DNA from: Collinsella sp.
Lineage (GTDB): Bacteria; Actinomycetota; Coriobacteriia; Coriobacteriales; Coriobacteriaceae
Length of the DNA: 64,000 bases
Assembly: GCA_019414055.1 (NCBI GenBank)
Contig: DXMV01000017.1
Coordinates: forward strand, 1-64,000
Direction: 5' to 3'
In this document: piece by piece, positions 1 to 7,297 of the stretch
Numbering within the stretch: position 1 is the first letter of the stretch
Layout: each line of letters begins with the position of its first letter
Made by a program: the position numbers and the translations under genes
Notes under the pieces: model-generated
The model's input: the letters and a program-made list of their open reading frames with translations, nothing else
Database searches by the model: none
Told to the model about the DNA's origin: nothing

Positions 1-2
1 GC

Positions 3-122
3 TTCGAGGACTTCAAGCGCGACCTGGAGGGGTACATAGTCCATTGGAACACGCGGCGCAGGCAGGTAAGATTGAAGGGCCTGACGCCGGAGGAGTTCCG
101 GGACCGGGCCCTTGCGGCGTAG
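3..122 (+). CDS. IS3-family transposase, C-terminal fragment
   Basis: The window opens inside a gene. The first 39 codons visible read FEDFKRDLEGYIVHWNTRRR and on to a TAG at 120-122. The pattern YI..WN..R......L.GLTPEEFR is typical of the extreme C-terminus of IS3/IS150-type OrfB (DDE integrase) transposases. The catalytic DDE core would lie upstream of the window, so activity cannot be judged. A GGGGCGCAGTTCA sequence at 149-161 is placed where the right inverted repeat of the element would end. Confidence 0.7.
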   Translation, partial: FEDFKRDLEGYIVHWNTRRRQVRLKGLTPEEFRDRALAA

Positions 123-148
123 TCGCTATTTATTCAGTCCAAGTTTCG

Positions 149-168
149 GGGCGCAGTTCACAGGCACC
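149..168. repeat. Putative IS right end / inverted repeat, left copy
   Basis: GCGCAGTTCACAGG with flanking bases is repeated in inverted orientation at 893-910 (16 of 18 bases match). It lies just after the transposase stop, so it is probably the terminal inverted repeat of the IS. The two copies bracket the hicAB pair. Confidence 0.5.
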
Positions 169-198
169 TTTGTGGTGGTTTGGGCCTAAGCGTTAACG

Positions 199-528
199 CT
201 ATAGCGCCGCAGCGATTGCTTCGGTCACAAACTTATTGAGTGACTCACCTTTCTTTGCCGCTGCCAGCGCCGCTTGCTTGTGGAGCTCGGAGCCCGTTCT
301 TACGTTGAACGAGCCTTTAAAAGCCCGCTCGGGTTCCTTGCCCTTTTCGGCGCAAAACTCAAGGTAATCGTCGACGGCGTCGTGGAAGCATTGCTCCACT
401 TCTTCAGCCGTGGAGCCTTCAAATACGATTGCGTCCCTAATGCCGGTGACCATACCTGTTAGCACATGCTGTTCGGCATCGAACTCGACTGGGGCGAAAT
501 AACCCTTGTATGCCAAAACGTTACTCAT
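199..528 (-). CDS. hicB: HicB-family antitoxin
   Basis: The 109-aa protein has the two-part HicB layout. An N-terminal degraded RNase H-like fold (YKGYFAPVEFDAEQHVLTG, then F.G...EE....F..AVDDY) is followed by a C-terminal ribbon-helix-helix segment (GSFNVRTGSELHKQAALAAA). HicB neutralises HicA and represses the operon through its DNA-binding end. The gene follows hicA with an 8-nt overlap, so the order is hicA then hicB. GC content is lower than in the neighbouring genes, and the pair lies between IS-like ends, which suggests acquisition. The family call is firm; function is inferred from the family. Confidence 0.88.
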   Translation of the reverse strand: MSNVLAYKGYFAPVEFDAEQHVLTGMVTGIRDAIVFEGSTAEEVEQCFHDAVDDYLEFCAEKGKEPERAFKGSFNVRTGSELHKQAALAAAKKGESLNKFVTEAIAAAL

Positions 529-784
529 GACTACCTCCGACAGTTTGCAGGAATCGAACGATGTTTCGAATGGTTTCCGCTGTCAATTCGTCAGATGGAT
601 GAGGCGCGTGCATCACGAACATCCTGCCATCTGATGGCCTGTAGAAGCGAACGCGTGATCCGGATGCCTTGCCTTTGCTGTCCATTTCAAAGCCGTATGA
701 AGCCATGACTTTTAAAAAATCGATATACCGATACGTTGAAGGGCAGCTAAACAGTTGGGCGATGAGTTTATCGGTCCGAGTCAT
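521..784 (-). CDS. hicA: HicA-family mRNA interferase toxin
   Basis: The 87-aa protein matches the small dsRBD-like HicA toxins, which cleave mRNA. The segment GSRVRFYRPSDGRMF followed by MHAPHPSDELTAETIRNIV is the family core. The position that is the catalytic His in classical GSHH-type HicA is Arg here (GSR), as in the subfamily whose conserved His residues sit in the later H.PHP block. The start ATG at 784 follows a purine-rich stretch, and the stop region overlaps hicB by 8 nt. A palindrome at 800-818 lies directly upstream and probably serves autoregulation. Confidence 0.85.
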   Translation of the reverse strand: MTRTDKLIAQLFSCPSTYRYIDFLKVMASYGFEMDSKGKASGSRVRFYRPSDGRMFVMHAPHPSDELTAETIRNIVRFLQTVGGSHE

Positions 785-799
785 CCCGCCTCACATTCC

Positions 800-818
800 G
801 CAACTATATCCTAGTTGC
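800..818 (-). promoter_or_regulatory. Palindrome over the probable hicAB -10 region
   Basis: On the minus strand this reads GCAACTA, five bases, TAGTTGC, with TATAGT inside it as a -10-like hexamer about 20 nt before the hicA ATG. Two direct copies of TATAGAACA (847-855 and 864-872) lie further upstream. This fits an operator for HicB-type autorepression; it is inferred from layout only. Confidence 0.45.
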
Positions 819-892
819 AATTTAAGTCCGATGCAAGCACCCTTACTATAGAACATGTGTACGTATAGAACAAGTGTTCGAACCAACACAAA

Positions 893-910
893 GGCACCTG
901 TGAACTGCGC
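893..910. repeat. Putative IS end / inverted repeat, right copy
   Basis: This is the inverted partner of the sequence at 151-168. It continues into CCCCTTTGCGGTTGTTTGGGC, which also resembles the sequence just right of the first copy in direct orientation. No transposase follows, so it may be the relic of a second element end. Confidence 0.4.
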
Positions 911-952
911 CCCTTTGCGGTTGTTTGGGCTGAGGACGAGCGTCCGTGGTGG

Positions 953-1015
953 TTTGTCTAAATCTGTAACAGTAACTCGGCATAAATAGGCCTAGCTGTT
1001 ACAGATCGAGACAAA
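953..1015. repeat. Tandem hairpin repeat, unit 1
   Basis: The arms TTTGTCTAAATCTGTAAC (953-970) and GTTACAGATCGAGACAAA (998-1015) are nearly complementary around a 27-nt loop. The right arm recurs exactly in unit 2 (1079-1096). Confidence 0.65.
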
Positions 1016-1036
1016 GGGCCGGTGCCATTCGGAACT

Positions 1037-1096
1037 ATCTCGATCTGTAACGTTTAGAGCCCATATTCCTGTCTAGATGTTACAGATCGAGACAAA
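1037..1096. repeat. Tandem hairpin repeat, unit 2
   Basis: The arms ATCTCGATCTGTAAC (1037-1051) and GTTACAGATCGAGACAAA (1079-1096) form a second hairpin of the same kind, 22 bases after unit 1. The whole gene-free stretch 785-1181 consists of the hicAB promoter region, these hairpins and the next terminator. Confidence 0.65.
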
Positions 1097-1134
1097 CCGT
1101 CGCAGTGGGCTGCGCCGCCCCGTCCAAGCCGCAG

Positions 1135-1173
1135 AAAAAAGGTAGATTTTTAGGCATGTCCCAAAAATCTACC
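1135..1173 (-). terminator. Rho-independent terminator of the M16 peptidase gene
   Basis: On the minus strand an 11-bp perfect stem (GGTAGATTTTT / AAAAATCTACC) is followed by a run of six Ts, starting 9 bases after the peptidase stop codon. Confidence 0.8.
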
Positions 1174-1181
1174 TTTGTGCG

Positions 1182-4100
1182 TTAGCCCAGCAGGTCGACT
1201 ACGTTAAAGCCGGCGTTGCTCTTGGCGATGACGTCTCGGCCGCCAAAGACGCAGGTCGGCGACTCGGCTGCGATGCGCGTCACGTCGGCGCCGAGCGAGC
1301 GCAGCTCACCGGGCGTGGCGGCGAGCATCTGGGCGCGACGCTCCTCGCGCGCGTGCGGATCGAGCCCGGCAAGGTAGGTCGTGTTGCGGCGCTTGGTGAG
1401 CGCGTACGGCTTCACCGGCGCGTCCATGCCGCTCACGCAGCTCACGATAAAGCCCTCGAAGGCGGCCTCGTCGGGCTCAAAGCTGCCGAGCCATGCGCCC
1501 GCGCGTTTCACGCGCTCAATCGAGGGGTCGATTGCCGGGTCACGGTAGGTGTAGAACGCCGCCTGACGCTCGCCGGCCGCGCGGAATCCGCAGCCGTACG
1601 CGCCGCCCTTCACGCGGATCTCGTTCCACAGGTAATCGTAGGAGAGCGCGTTGGCGGCAACCGCCCAGGCGCCCGTCACGTCGATACCCAGGCGGCGCGG
1701 GTCGCACGCGCTTGCGGCAAAGCAGATGTCGCTGGGAATGACAAAGGCCTCGTGGCGGTCACGCGGCGTTGGCACCACGAGCGCATCGCGGCCGGCAACG
1801 GCACTAGCGTCCGCGCCTAGCCCCAGGTCGCCCGCGGCGTCCCAGTACGCGTCAAAGTCCTCATCGCTGCCGGTAAAGCTCGCCATGCAGCCATCAGCCA
1901 CAAAGATACGCTCCGCCAGCTCGGCAAGCTTGGCGCGCAGGTCGTCCAGGCGCTCGTCAAAGTGGTCGAGCAGATCGCGCAGGAACAGGTAGAAATCCAC
2001 GCCCGAAAGCTGCTCGCGCACCACGGCCGAAGGCGAGCTGTAGCTCATCGCGCGACCGAGCGCCGCCGAGTGGCCGTTGTTGATAAAGCCCTGCTCAAGC
2101 CCAATGCGAATCTGCGTGAGCACGTCGCGCACGCGGTCGGCGTCGGCGTCTGCCAAAAGCGTGCTCGACCACACCTCGCGCGGCAGGCTTGCCAGCGCAT
2201 CGATTTTCTCGGACAGGGCACCGGCGCTCACCAGCAGGTAGGGGCGCACGCCGTCCACGTCGGGCTGGGTCATGACCTCGGTCGTAAAGCTCAAAAAGCC
2301 CAGCTTGCCGGCAAGCAAGTTGTCGAGCTCCTCGGCCGAGTGCTCGCTCGTGGGCAGCTGTTTGAGCAGGTGGCAGAGCAGCGTCACATAGGGCAGGTCC
2401 TCAAATGCGACGCAGCTCAGGTCGAAATACTGCATGGCGTAGGCCAGGCGGTTGGTGGGGATGCCGTGGCGCAGGCAGGGGATGGGCGCGGTCGTGTCTA
2501 CGACCAGCGGCGGCTCGGGGCGCGCCTCGCCAATGTCGGACACGCGCAGGCGCGGCAGCGTGGCCTTGTCCTCGGGCGTGTCCTCGGCCTCCTGCGCGGC
2601 ACGCAGCGCAGCCGTGCGCTCGACCACGTCGGCCAGCTCGGCATCGGTCATGGCGTCGCGCTTGGCTGCCAGCTCAGCGGCCTCGGCACCCTCCGAACCC
2701 TCAGCGGCGTCCACCGGAACCAGCTCGACCAGCGCCATGTGGTCGTTCTCCAGCACGAGCTCGCGCAGAAGGTCCTCAAAGTAGCTGCCTTCCAGCTCGC
2801 CGCGCAGCTCCTCGTACACCGGGCCATACTTGAGCGCCAGCGTCGCGGCGTCGTCATCGTAGAGCCAGGTGCTCAGCGCGTCGCACGCAATGGCCACGCC
2901 GTCGGCGATACCGTAGTCGCGCTGGCGCAGGTCGTATTCGTTGCTGCTGATGATAGCTTCCAGGCGCTCGCGCGGAACGCCATGCTCGCATAGGTCGCGG
3001 CAGGCGTCCTGGAACACGCGGCGCAGCTCGCGCGCCACGCCAGACTGCGCGTTTTGCAGCATGATAAGCTCGTAGGGTTGCAGGCTTTCGGCCGCGGTGT
3101 AGCTCACCACGTTGCCGCCCAGGCCGGCGGCCAGAATGGCCTTCTTAACCGGCGCTTCGTTGGAGCCCAGCAGCGCTTCGAACAGGATATCCGCCGCGAT
3201 CGTGCGCTTGCGGTCAAGCGCGCTGCCCAGCACCAGGCCCAGGCCCACTAGGGCGTTCTCGGGCGTGGTGGCCATCTCGATGCGCTTATACTCGCAGGCC
3301 ACAGGCTCCTGCACGTCCAGCGGATTGGGCGCCAGCGCAGACGGGTCCTCGCCGGCGGCAACGGCGGCGTCCATGCGGCGGCTCGCGGCACTCGACTGCG
3401 ACAGATAACGCTCGTCCAAAAAGGCCAGTGCGCGGTCCACGTCCAGGTCGCCGTAAAGCGTGATATAGGAGTTGGAAGGATTGTAGTGGCGCGCGTGCGT
3501 GTCCAGGAACTGCTCGTATGTGAGCGCGGGAATCGCGCGCGGGTCGCCACCGCTCTCGTGCGCATAGGCGGTGTCGGGATAGAGCGCGGCGTTGACGGCG
3601 TCGTCCAGCACGCTCATGGGGTCGGACAGCGCGCCCTTCATCTCGTTGAACACCACGCCGTTATAGCGCAGCGTCCCCTCGCGCAGGCTCGCGGAGCCGC
3701 CCTCGCCCTCGCCCTCGACGCTCTCCGGCAGGTCCAGCTCGTAGTGCCAGCCCTCTTGCTCAAAAATGGTCGGCTTGGTATAGATGGCCGGGTTGAACAC
3801 CGCGTCCAGGTACACGTCCATCAGGTTGTACAGGTCCTGCTCGTTGGTGGTGGCAACGGGGTAGATGGTCTTGTCGGGGTAGGTCATGGCGTTGAGGAAC
3901 GTCTGCATGGAGCTCTTGATCAGGTCGACAAACGGCTCCTTGACGGGAAACTTGGCCGATCCGCACAGCACCGAGTGCTCAAGAATATGGAACACGCCGG
4001 TGGAATCGGCCGGCGGCGTCTTAAAGCCAATGGCAAAGGCCTTGTTTTCGTCATCGCACGCCAGGTACAGCAGGCGAGCGCCCGAGGCGGTGTGGCGCAG

Positions 4101-4226
4101 CACGTAGGCGTCCGAGTCAAGCTCGGGCACGGTCTCGCAACGCTCGACGGCAAAGCCGTGGCAGGTGGTGCCGGGCACCAGCAGTGCGGCAGCAGCGGCG
4201 CGCGGGTCGGTTGAGGTGGTGGGCAT
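1182..4226 (-). CDS. M16C (PreP/insulinase-like) zinc metallopeptidase
   Basis: The 1014-aa protein has the M16 inverted zinc motif HILEH at residues 80-84 and the surrounding GVFHILEHSVLCGS block typical of the presequence-protease branch (M16C). The four homologous half-domains expected for the family fit the length. Members degrade peptides in a closed chamber. No signal peptide is seen, so it is probably cytoplasmic. The frame is open further upstream to 4415, but the ATG at 4226 has an AGGAG at good spacing, and the upstream extension runs into intergenic repeats. It is monocistronic with its own terminator. Confidence 0.9.
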   Translation of the reverse strand: MPTTSTDPRAAAAALLVPGTTCHGFAVERCETVPELDSDAYVLRHTASGARLLYLACDDENKAFAIGFKTPPADSTGVFHILEHSVLCGSAKFPVKEPFVDLIKSSMQTFLNAMTYPDKTIYPVATTNEQDLYNLMDVYLDAVFNPAIYTKPTIFEQEGWHYELDLPESVEGEGEGGSASLREGTLRYNGVVFNEMKGALSDPMSVLDDAVNAALYPDTAYAHESGGDPRAIPALTYEQFLDTHARHYNPSNSYITLYGDLDVDRALAFLDERYLSQSSAASRRMDAAVAAGEDPSALAPNPLDVQEPVACEYKRIEMATTPENALVGLGLVLGSALDRKRTIAADILFEALLGSNEAPVKKAILAAGLGGNVVSYTAAESLQPYELIMLQNAQSGVARELRRVFQDACRDLCEHGVPRERLEAIISSNEYDLRQRDYGIADGVAIACDALSTWLYDDDAATLALKYGPVYEELRGELEGSYFEDLLRELVLENDHMALVELVPVDAAEGSEGAEAAELAAKRDAMTDAELADVVERTAALRAAQEAEDTPEDKATLPRLRVSDIGEARPEPPLVVDTTAPIPCLRHGIPTNRLAYAMQYFDLSCVAFEDLPYVTLLCHLLKQLPTSEHSAEELDNLLAGKLGFLSFTTEVMTQPDVDGVRPYLLVSAGALSEKIDALASLPREVWSSTLLADADADRVRDVLTQIRIGLEQGFINNGHSAALGRAMSYSSPSAVVREQLSGVDFYLFLRDLLDHFDERLDDLRAKLAELAERIFVADGCMASFTGSDEDFDAYWDAAGDLGLGADASAVAGRDALVVPTPRDRHEAFVIPSDICFAASACDPRRLGIDVTGAWAVAANALSYDYLWNEIRVKGGAYGCGFRAAGERQAAFYTYRDPAIDPSIERVKRAGAWLGSFEPDEAAFEGFIVSCVSGMDAPVKPYALTKRRNTTYLAGLDPHAREERRAQMLAATPGELRSLGADVTRIAAESPTCVFGGRDVIAKSNAGFNVVDLLG

Positions 4227-4370
4227 ATGCAGTCTCCTTTGACGCCCCAGCGGGGGCGAATCGAGTCGAATCCCCGAGAGTATACCCATATGGAGCCGCA
4301 GCTCTGCGGCGAACTGCAGACGATGCCGGCGGATTGGGTAGCGCTTTCTGTGCGTCCGTCGCACGAGCAA

Positions 4371-4541
4371 GGATTTTCGGACGCCCGCTGCTCGAGAGTA
4401 GAAATCCGGACACACGAGCGTGGATATCCGGACGCCTGGAGCGCGAGAGTGGATTTTCGGACGAAATCAGCCTCAAAATGCTCAAAAACTGTCCGATAAT
4501 CCACTCTCGTTTCCCGACCGTCCGATAATCCACGCTCACGC
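4371..4541. repeat. Dispersed hairpin repeat, copy A
   Basis: Half-sites of the form GTGGATTTTCGGACG recur every 26-27 bases (around 4371, 4396, 4422, 4449). They are followed by inverted half-sites GTCCGATAATCCAC at 4491-4504 and 4519-4532. The arms 4444-4462 and 4491-4509 form a nearly perfect 19-bp stem. The same arrangement recurs at 6355-6480. It lies in the 616-base gene-free region between the divergent M16 peptidase and the AlbA/Schlafen gene. Confidence 0.7.
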
Positions 4542-4559
4542 ACCACTCACGTATCTCTC

Positions 4560-4800
4560 GTCTCTCACTCATCTCTCATGCGAGAGATAACAGAAAAATG
4601 AGAGATAATTATGAGAGATAACTGAGCAGCAAAGAGACGAGCAATCATGGTATTGTCTCAATACCGATTGTTCTACCAGCAGAAACATGTTTAAATGAAA
4701 CAGATGGCAGACATCTCATCTTTCACCTCTCACTTATCTCTAACATGAGAGATAACAGAGAGACGAGAGATAATTATGAGAGACAACTGAGAGACGAAGG
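4560..4800. repeat. Array of GAGAGATAA / TTATCTCTC motifs
   Basis: Two blocks (about 4571-4625 and 4735-4797) are rich in ATGAGAGATAA words in both orientations, for example TTATCTCTAACATGAGAGATAA at 4734-4755. The blocks resemble each other as a direct repeat about 170 bases apart. They stop just before the downstream gene's leader, so they are candidate operator sites for that regulator. The AT-rich stretch between them (4640-4735) probably holds the promoter. Confidence 0.5.
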
Positions 4801-4810
4801 AAGTCTATCC

Positions 4811-4852
4811 ATGGCATTCTCCGCAAGGTCGAGCGAAAGGACGTGCAGATGA
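4811..4852 (+). CDS. Possible 13-codon leader ORF
   Basis: ATG at 4811 is preceded by AAGGAAG at suitable spacing. The ORF (MAFSARSSERTCR) ends in TGA at 4850-4852, overlapping the ATG at 4849 of the next gene as ATGA. This arrangement would couple translation of the regulator to the leader. It may be chance; there is no other evidence of coding. Confidence 0.3.
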   Translation: MAFSARSSERTCR

Positions 4853-6324
4853 ACGAAAACGAGCTGGCCGGTTTGCTCGAGTCTTTAAAGCGCATGGGTT
4901 CGGATGACCTTAACGTCGAAGTAAAAGAGAGCGCCACGACGCTTTCCCGCGACGTATGGGAAACGGTCAGCGCTTTCGCAAACACCGCCGGCGGCATTAT
5001 CGTACTCGGAGTGAGCGAGCGTGCGGGTTTTGTCCCAGTTGCAAACTTTGAGACCGAGAAAGTGCTCAACCAATTCGTGGCGGGCATGGGCGATGCCGGC
5101 GGTCGTGGAAAGCTGGCCAATCCGCCCAAATACACCATTGAGCGCGTGGAGCTTCGGGGTACCGTTGTTCTCGTCATCACAATCGAGGAGCTTGACCCGT
5201 CGAGCAAGCCTTGCTATGTAATAGAACGGGGCGCCCAGGGCGGCAGCTACAAGCGCATCGATGACAAAGACGTGCCGCTTTCGTCGACCGAGGTTTTGGC
5301 GCTGTCGTCATACGAACGGACGAGTCCTAGCGATCGCGATACGGTGCCCGGCACGAGTGTGGGCGATCTCGACGAGTCGCTGGTCGACCGCACGATAGAG
5401 CGTGCCTATTCGTTGACGCCTCGAGCGATGCACGGTGCGACGGACAGGAAGACAAAGATGGAGCGTCTGAATTTCCTCGACCCCCAGGGCAATGTTACCA
5501 AGGCTGGCCTCCTTGCCGCGGGCGTTTACCCTCAGCAGTTCTATCCCAAGCTCTTTATTGATGTAGCTGTCCATGCGGGAACTCAAAAGGGCGCTGCGGG
5601 ACCGCTAAGGTTTATGGACCGCACGGTCTGCGAGGGCACCTTGGGCGAGATGATTTCGGATGCTGTCGCGGCTGTCGCCAAAAACCTGCGTCGCACCTCG
5701 ACCGTTCAAGGCGTCTCGCGTATCGACTCGCTGGAGATTCCCGAGGAAGTCTTGCGTGAGGCGATTGCCAACGCCGTAATCCACCGAGAATACAGAGATC
5801 GGTTCTGTGGACAGTCGATCGCTGTTGACGTCTTTGATGACCGTATCGAGGTGACGAACCCTGGCGGTCTTTATGGCGGAAAAACTCGCGAGAATCTGTT
5901 TGACGGTAGTTCTCGGTGCCGCAACGCGACGCTCGTGAAGCTCATGTCGCTTGTCCCATTGCCCGACGGTGCGGGCTCTCCTGCCGAGGGCAACGGATCG
6001 GGCATCCCGATGATGGTCGATGCCATGCGTGCGCACGGTCTGGCCGAGCCCCTGTTTTGCCCTGGTTTTGACCGGTTTAAGGTTGTCCTCTATCGCTCCA
6101 AGGTTGAGCAGGTCGATCATGGTGGGGACCTGATCATGGCGGCCCTCAAGCGCTATGACGAGTTGGGAACGCGCGAGCTGGCAGGGCACACGGGGCTTAC
6201 CATCTCTCAAGTTAGGACGCGCGTTAATGCGCTTATTGCTCAGGGCGAGATTGAGCCTACGGCAGCGGCGACGAGCCGCAATCGCAAGTATCGACTAACG
6301 GAGCGTGCAGGGCAGATGCGCTAG
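4849..6324 (+). CDS. AlbA_2/Schlafen-type ATP-binding transcriptional regulator
   Basis: The protein of about 491 aa has three parts. The N-terminal AlbA_2 (Schlafen-like) domain covers about residues 20-130, with the block NTAGGIIVLGVSE. A central GHKL/HATPase_c_4-like region reads EVLREAIANAVIHREY and DRIEVTNPGGLYGG. The C-terminal winged helix reads LAGHTGLTISQVRTRVNALI. This layout is common in bacterial putative regulators sometimes annotated as RecG-like helicases; no helicase motifs are present. A GTG at 4843 is in frame, but the ATG at 4849 has better spacing to AAAGGA. The upstream motif array suggests autoregulation; that is inference. Confidence 0.8.
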   Translation: MNENELAGLLESLKRMGSDDLNVEVKESATTLSRDVWETVSAFANTAGGIIVLGVSERAGFVPVANFETEKVLNQFVAGMGDAGGRGKLANPPKYTIERVELRGTVVLVITIEELDPSSKPCYVIERGAQGGSYKRIDDKDVPLSSTEVLALSSYERTSPSDRDTVPGTSVGDLDESLVDRTIERAYSLTPRAMHGATDRKTKMERLNFLDPQGNVTKAGLLAAGVYPQQFYPKLFIDVAVHAGTQKGAAGPLRFMDRTVCEGTLGEMISDAVAAVAKNLRRTSTVQGVSRIDSLEIPEEVLREAIANAVIHREYRDRFCGQSIAVDVFDDRIEVTNPGGLYGGKTRENLFDGSSRCRNATLVKLMSLVPLPDGAGSPAEGNGSGIPMMVDAMRAHGLAEPLFCPGFDRFKVVLYRSKVEQVDHGGDLIMAALKRYDELGTRELAGHTGLTISQVRTRVNALIAQGEIEPTAAATSRNRKYRLTERAGQMR

Positions 6325-6354
6325 CGAATATCGATGGCCGTAGTTGCGCCCGCC

Positions 6355-6480
6355 GCATGAGTGTGGATTTTCGGACACACGAGCGTGGAAATTCGGACGC
6401 CCGCCAAATGACAGTGGATTTTCGGACGAAATCGGCTGCCAAAAGCCCAAAAACCGTCCAATAATCCACGCGCGTACGGT
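6355..6480. repeat. Dispersed hairpin repeat, copy B
   Basis: GTGGATTTTCGGAC-type half-sites at about 6361, 6385 and 6413 are followed by the inverted GTCCAATAATCCAC at 6456-6469. This matches copy A (4385-4510) in order and spacing, including the A-rich loop. It sits in the 302-base gap between the AlbA gene and the PilZ gene. The rest of the gap holds a TACAAT -10-like box at 6563-6568. Confidence 0.7.
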
Positions 6481-6626
6481 GCCAGCCGTGCCGGCTGGCC
6501 CTGCCGCCGCCCCTCATCCCGCCATTTCACGCGCTGCGCATCGAAACCTGCGGCAAAGCAGTTACAATAGCCCAATGTGCATCGCGCACGACGATGATAT
6601 CGGCGCCCGCGACTAGGGGAGAATAC

Positions 6627-7292
6627 ATGGCAGAGCAACAGATAACGCCGGGGACTAAGCTTCAGGTGGCATTCGACGTGCCCATGGGCCAAAAAACCGA
6701 CTTCAACATGCTCGCCACGTACAAAGAGAACCTGGACGAGGCGTACTTTCTTATGAGCGCGCCCATGCTTGCCGGCAAGCCGCTCATCATGGACGAAAAC
6801 CAAAAGCTGCTGCTGCAATACAAAGTGGGCGAGGAGACGTTCGTGCTCGCCGGCTACCCCGAGTCGGTCGAGAAAAAGGGCATCCGCACCTACTGGAAAA
6901 TGCGCAAAGTCGCCGAGCAGCGCACCTTCGTCAGGCGCCGCGACGAGCGTTTTAAGGTCGCCATGCGCCTGACCTACCAGCGCGACAACGCGCTGACCCC
7001 TGAGCCCGAGGACGCTATGACCATCGACGTTTCGGCCGGTGGTCTGGCCATCTACCTTAACGATTACCCCGACGTGGGCGAGGCCCTGGCCGTGCAAATG
7101 CCCACGATCCGCCTGCAGGGCGAGCGCCACGAGCTGCCCGGGCAGCTGGGCATCGTATGCTGGGTGCGCCGTGCGCCCAAGGGCAGCCTGTACCGCAACG
7201 TCTGCGGCCTGCAGTTCCGCTATGCCGACGACATGGAGCGCGAGCTCGTCAAAGAATACGTCGGCTACATTCGCACCAAATATAAGATCTGA
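6627..7292 (+). CDS. PilZ-domain c-di-GMP-binding protein (YcgR-like)
   Basis: In this 221-aa protein residues 1-95 form a YcgR-N-like beta domain. The PilZ domain follows, with the RRRDERF motif at 103-109 (RxxxR) and DVSAGG at 134-139 (D/NxSxxG). These are the two c-di-GMP contact motifs of the family. PilZ proteins couple the second messenger to motility, polymer or surface-structure output. The ATG at 6627 is preceded by GGGGAG. It is followed after 5 bases by a membrane protein sharing a motif with the SipW-cognate proteins, so a role in controlling surface fibres is plausible but inferred. Confidence 0.9.
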   Translation: MAEQQITPGTKLQVAFDVPMGQKTDFNMLATYKENLDEAYFLMSAPMLAGKPLIMDENQKLLLQYKVGEETFVLAGYPESVEKKGIRTYWKMRKVAEQRTFVRRRDERFKVAMRLTYQRDNALTPEPEDAMTIDVSAGGLAIYLNDYPDVGEALAVQMPTIRLQGERHELPGQLGIVCWVRRAPKGSLYRNVCGLQFRYADDMERELVKEYVGYIRTKYKI

Positions 7293-7297
7293 TCGCC

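Noticed and set aside
3920..4572. Minus-strand frames extending the M16 peptidase upstream
   Set aside because: They run through the dispersed repeats, and the ATG at 4226 has the proper SD.
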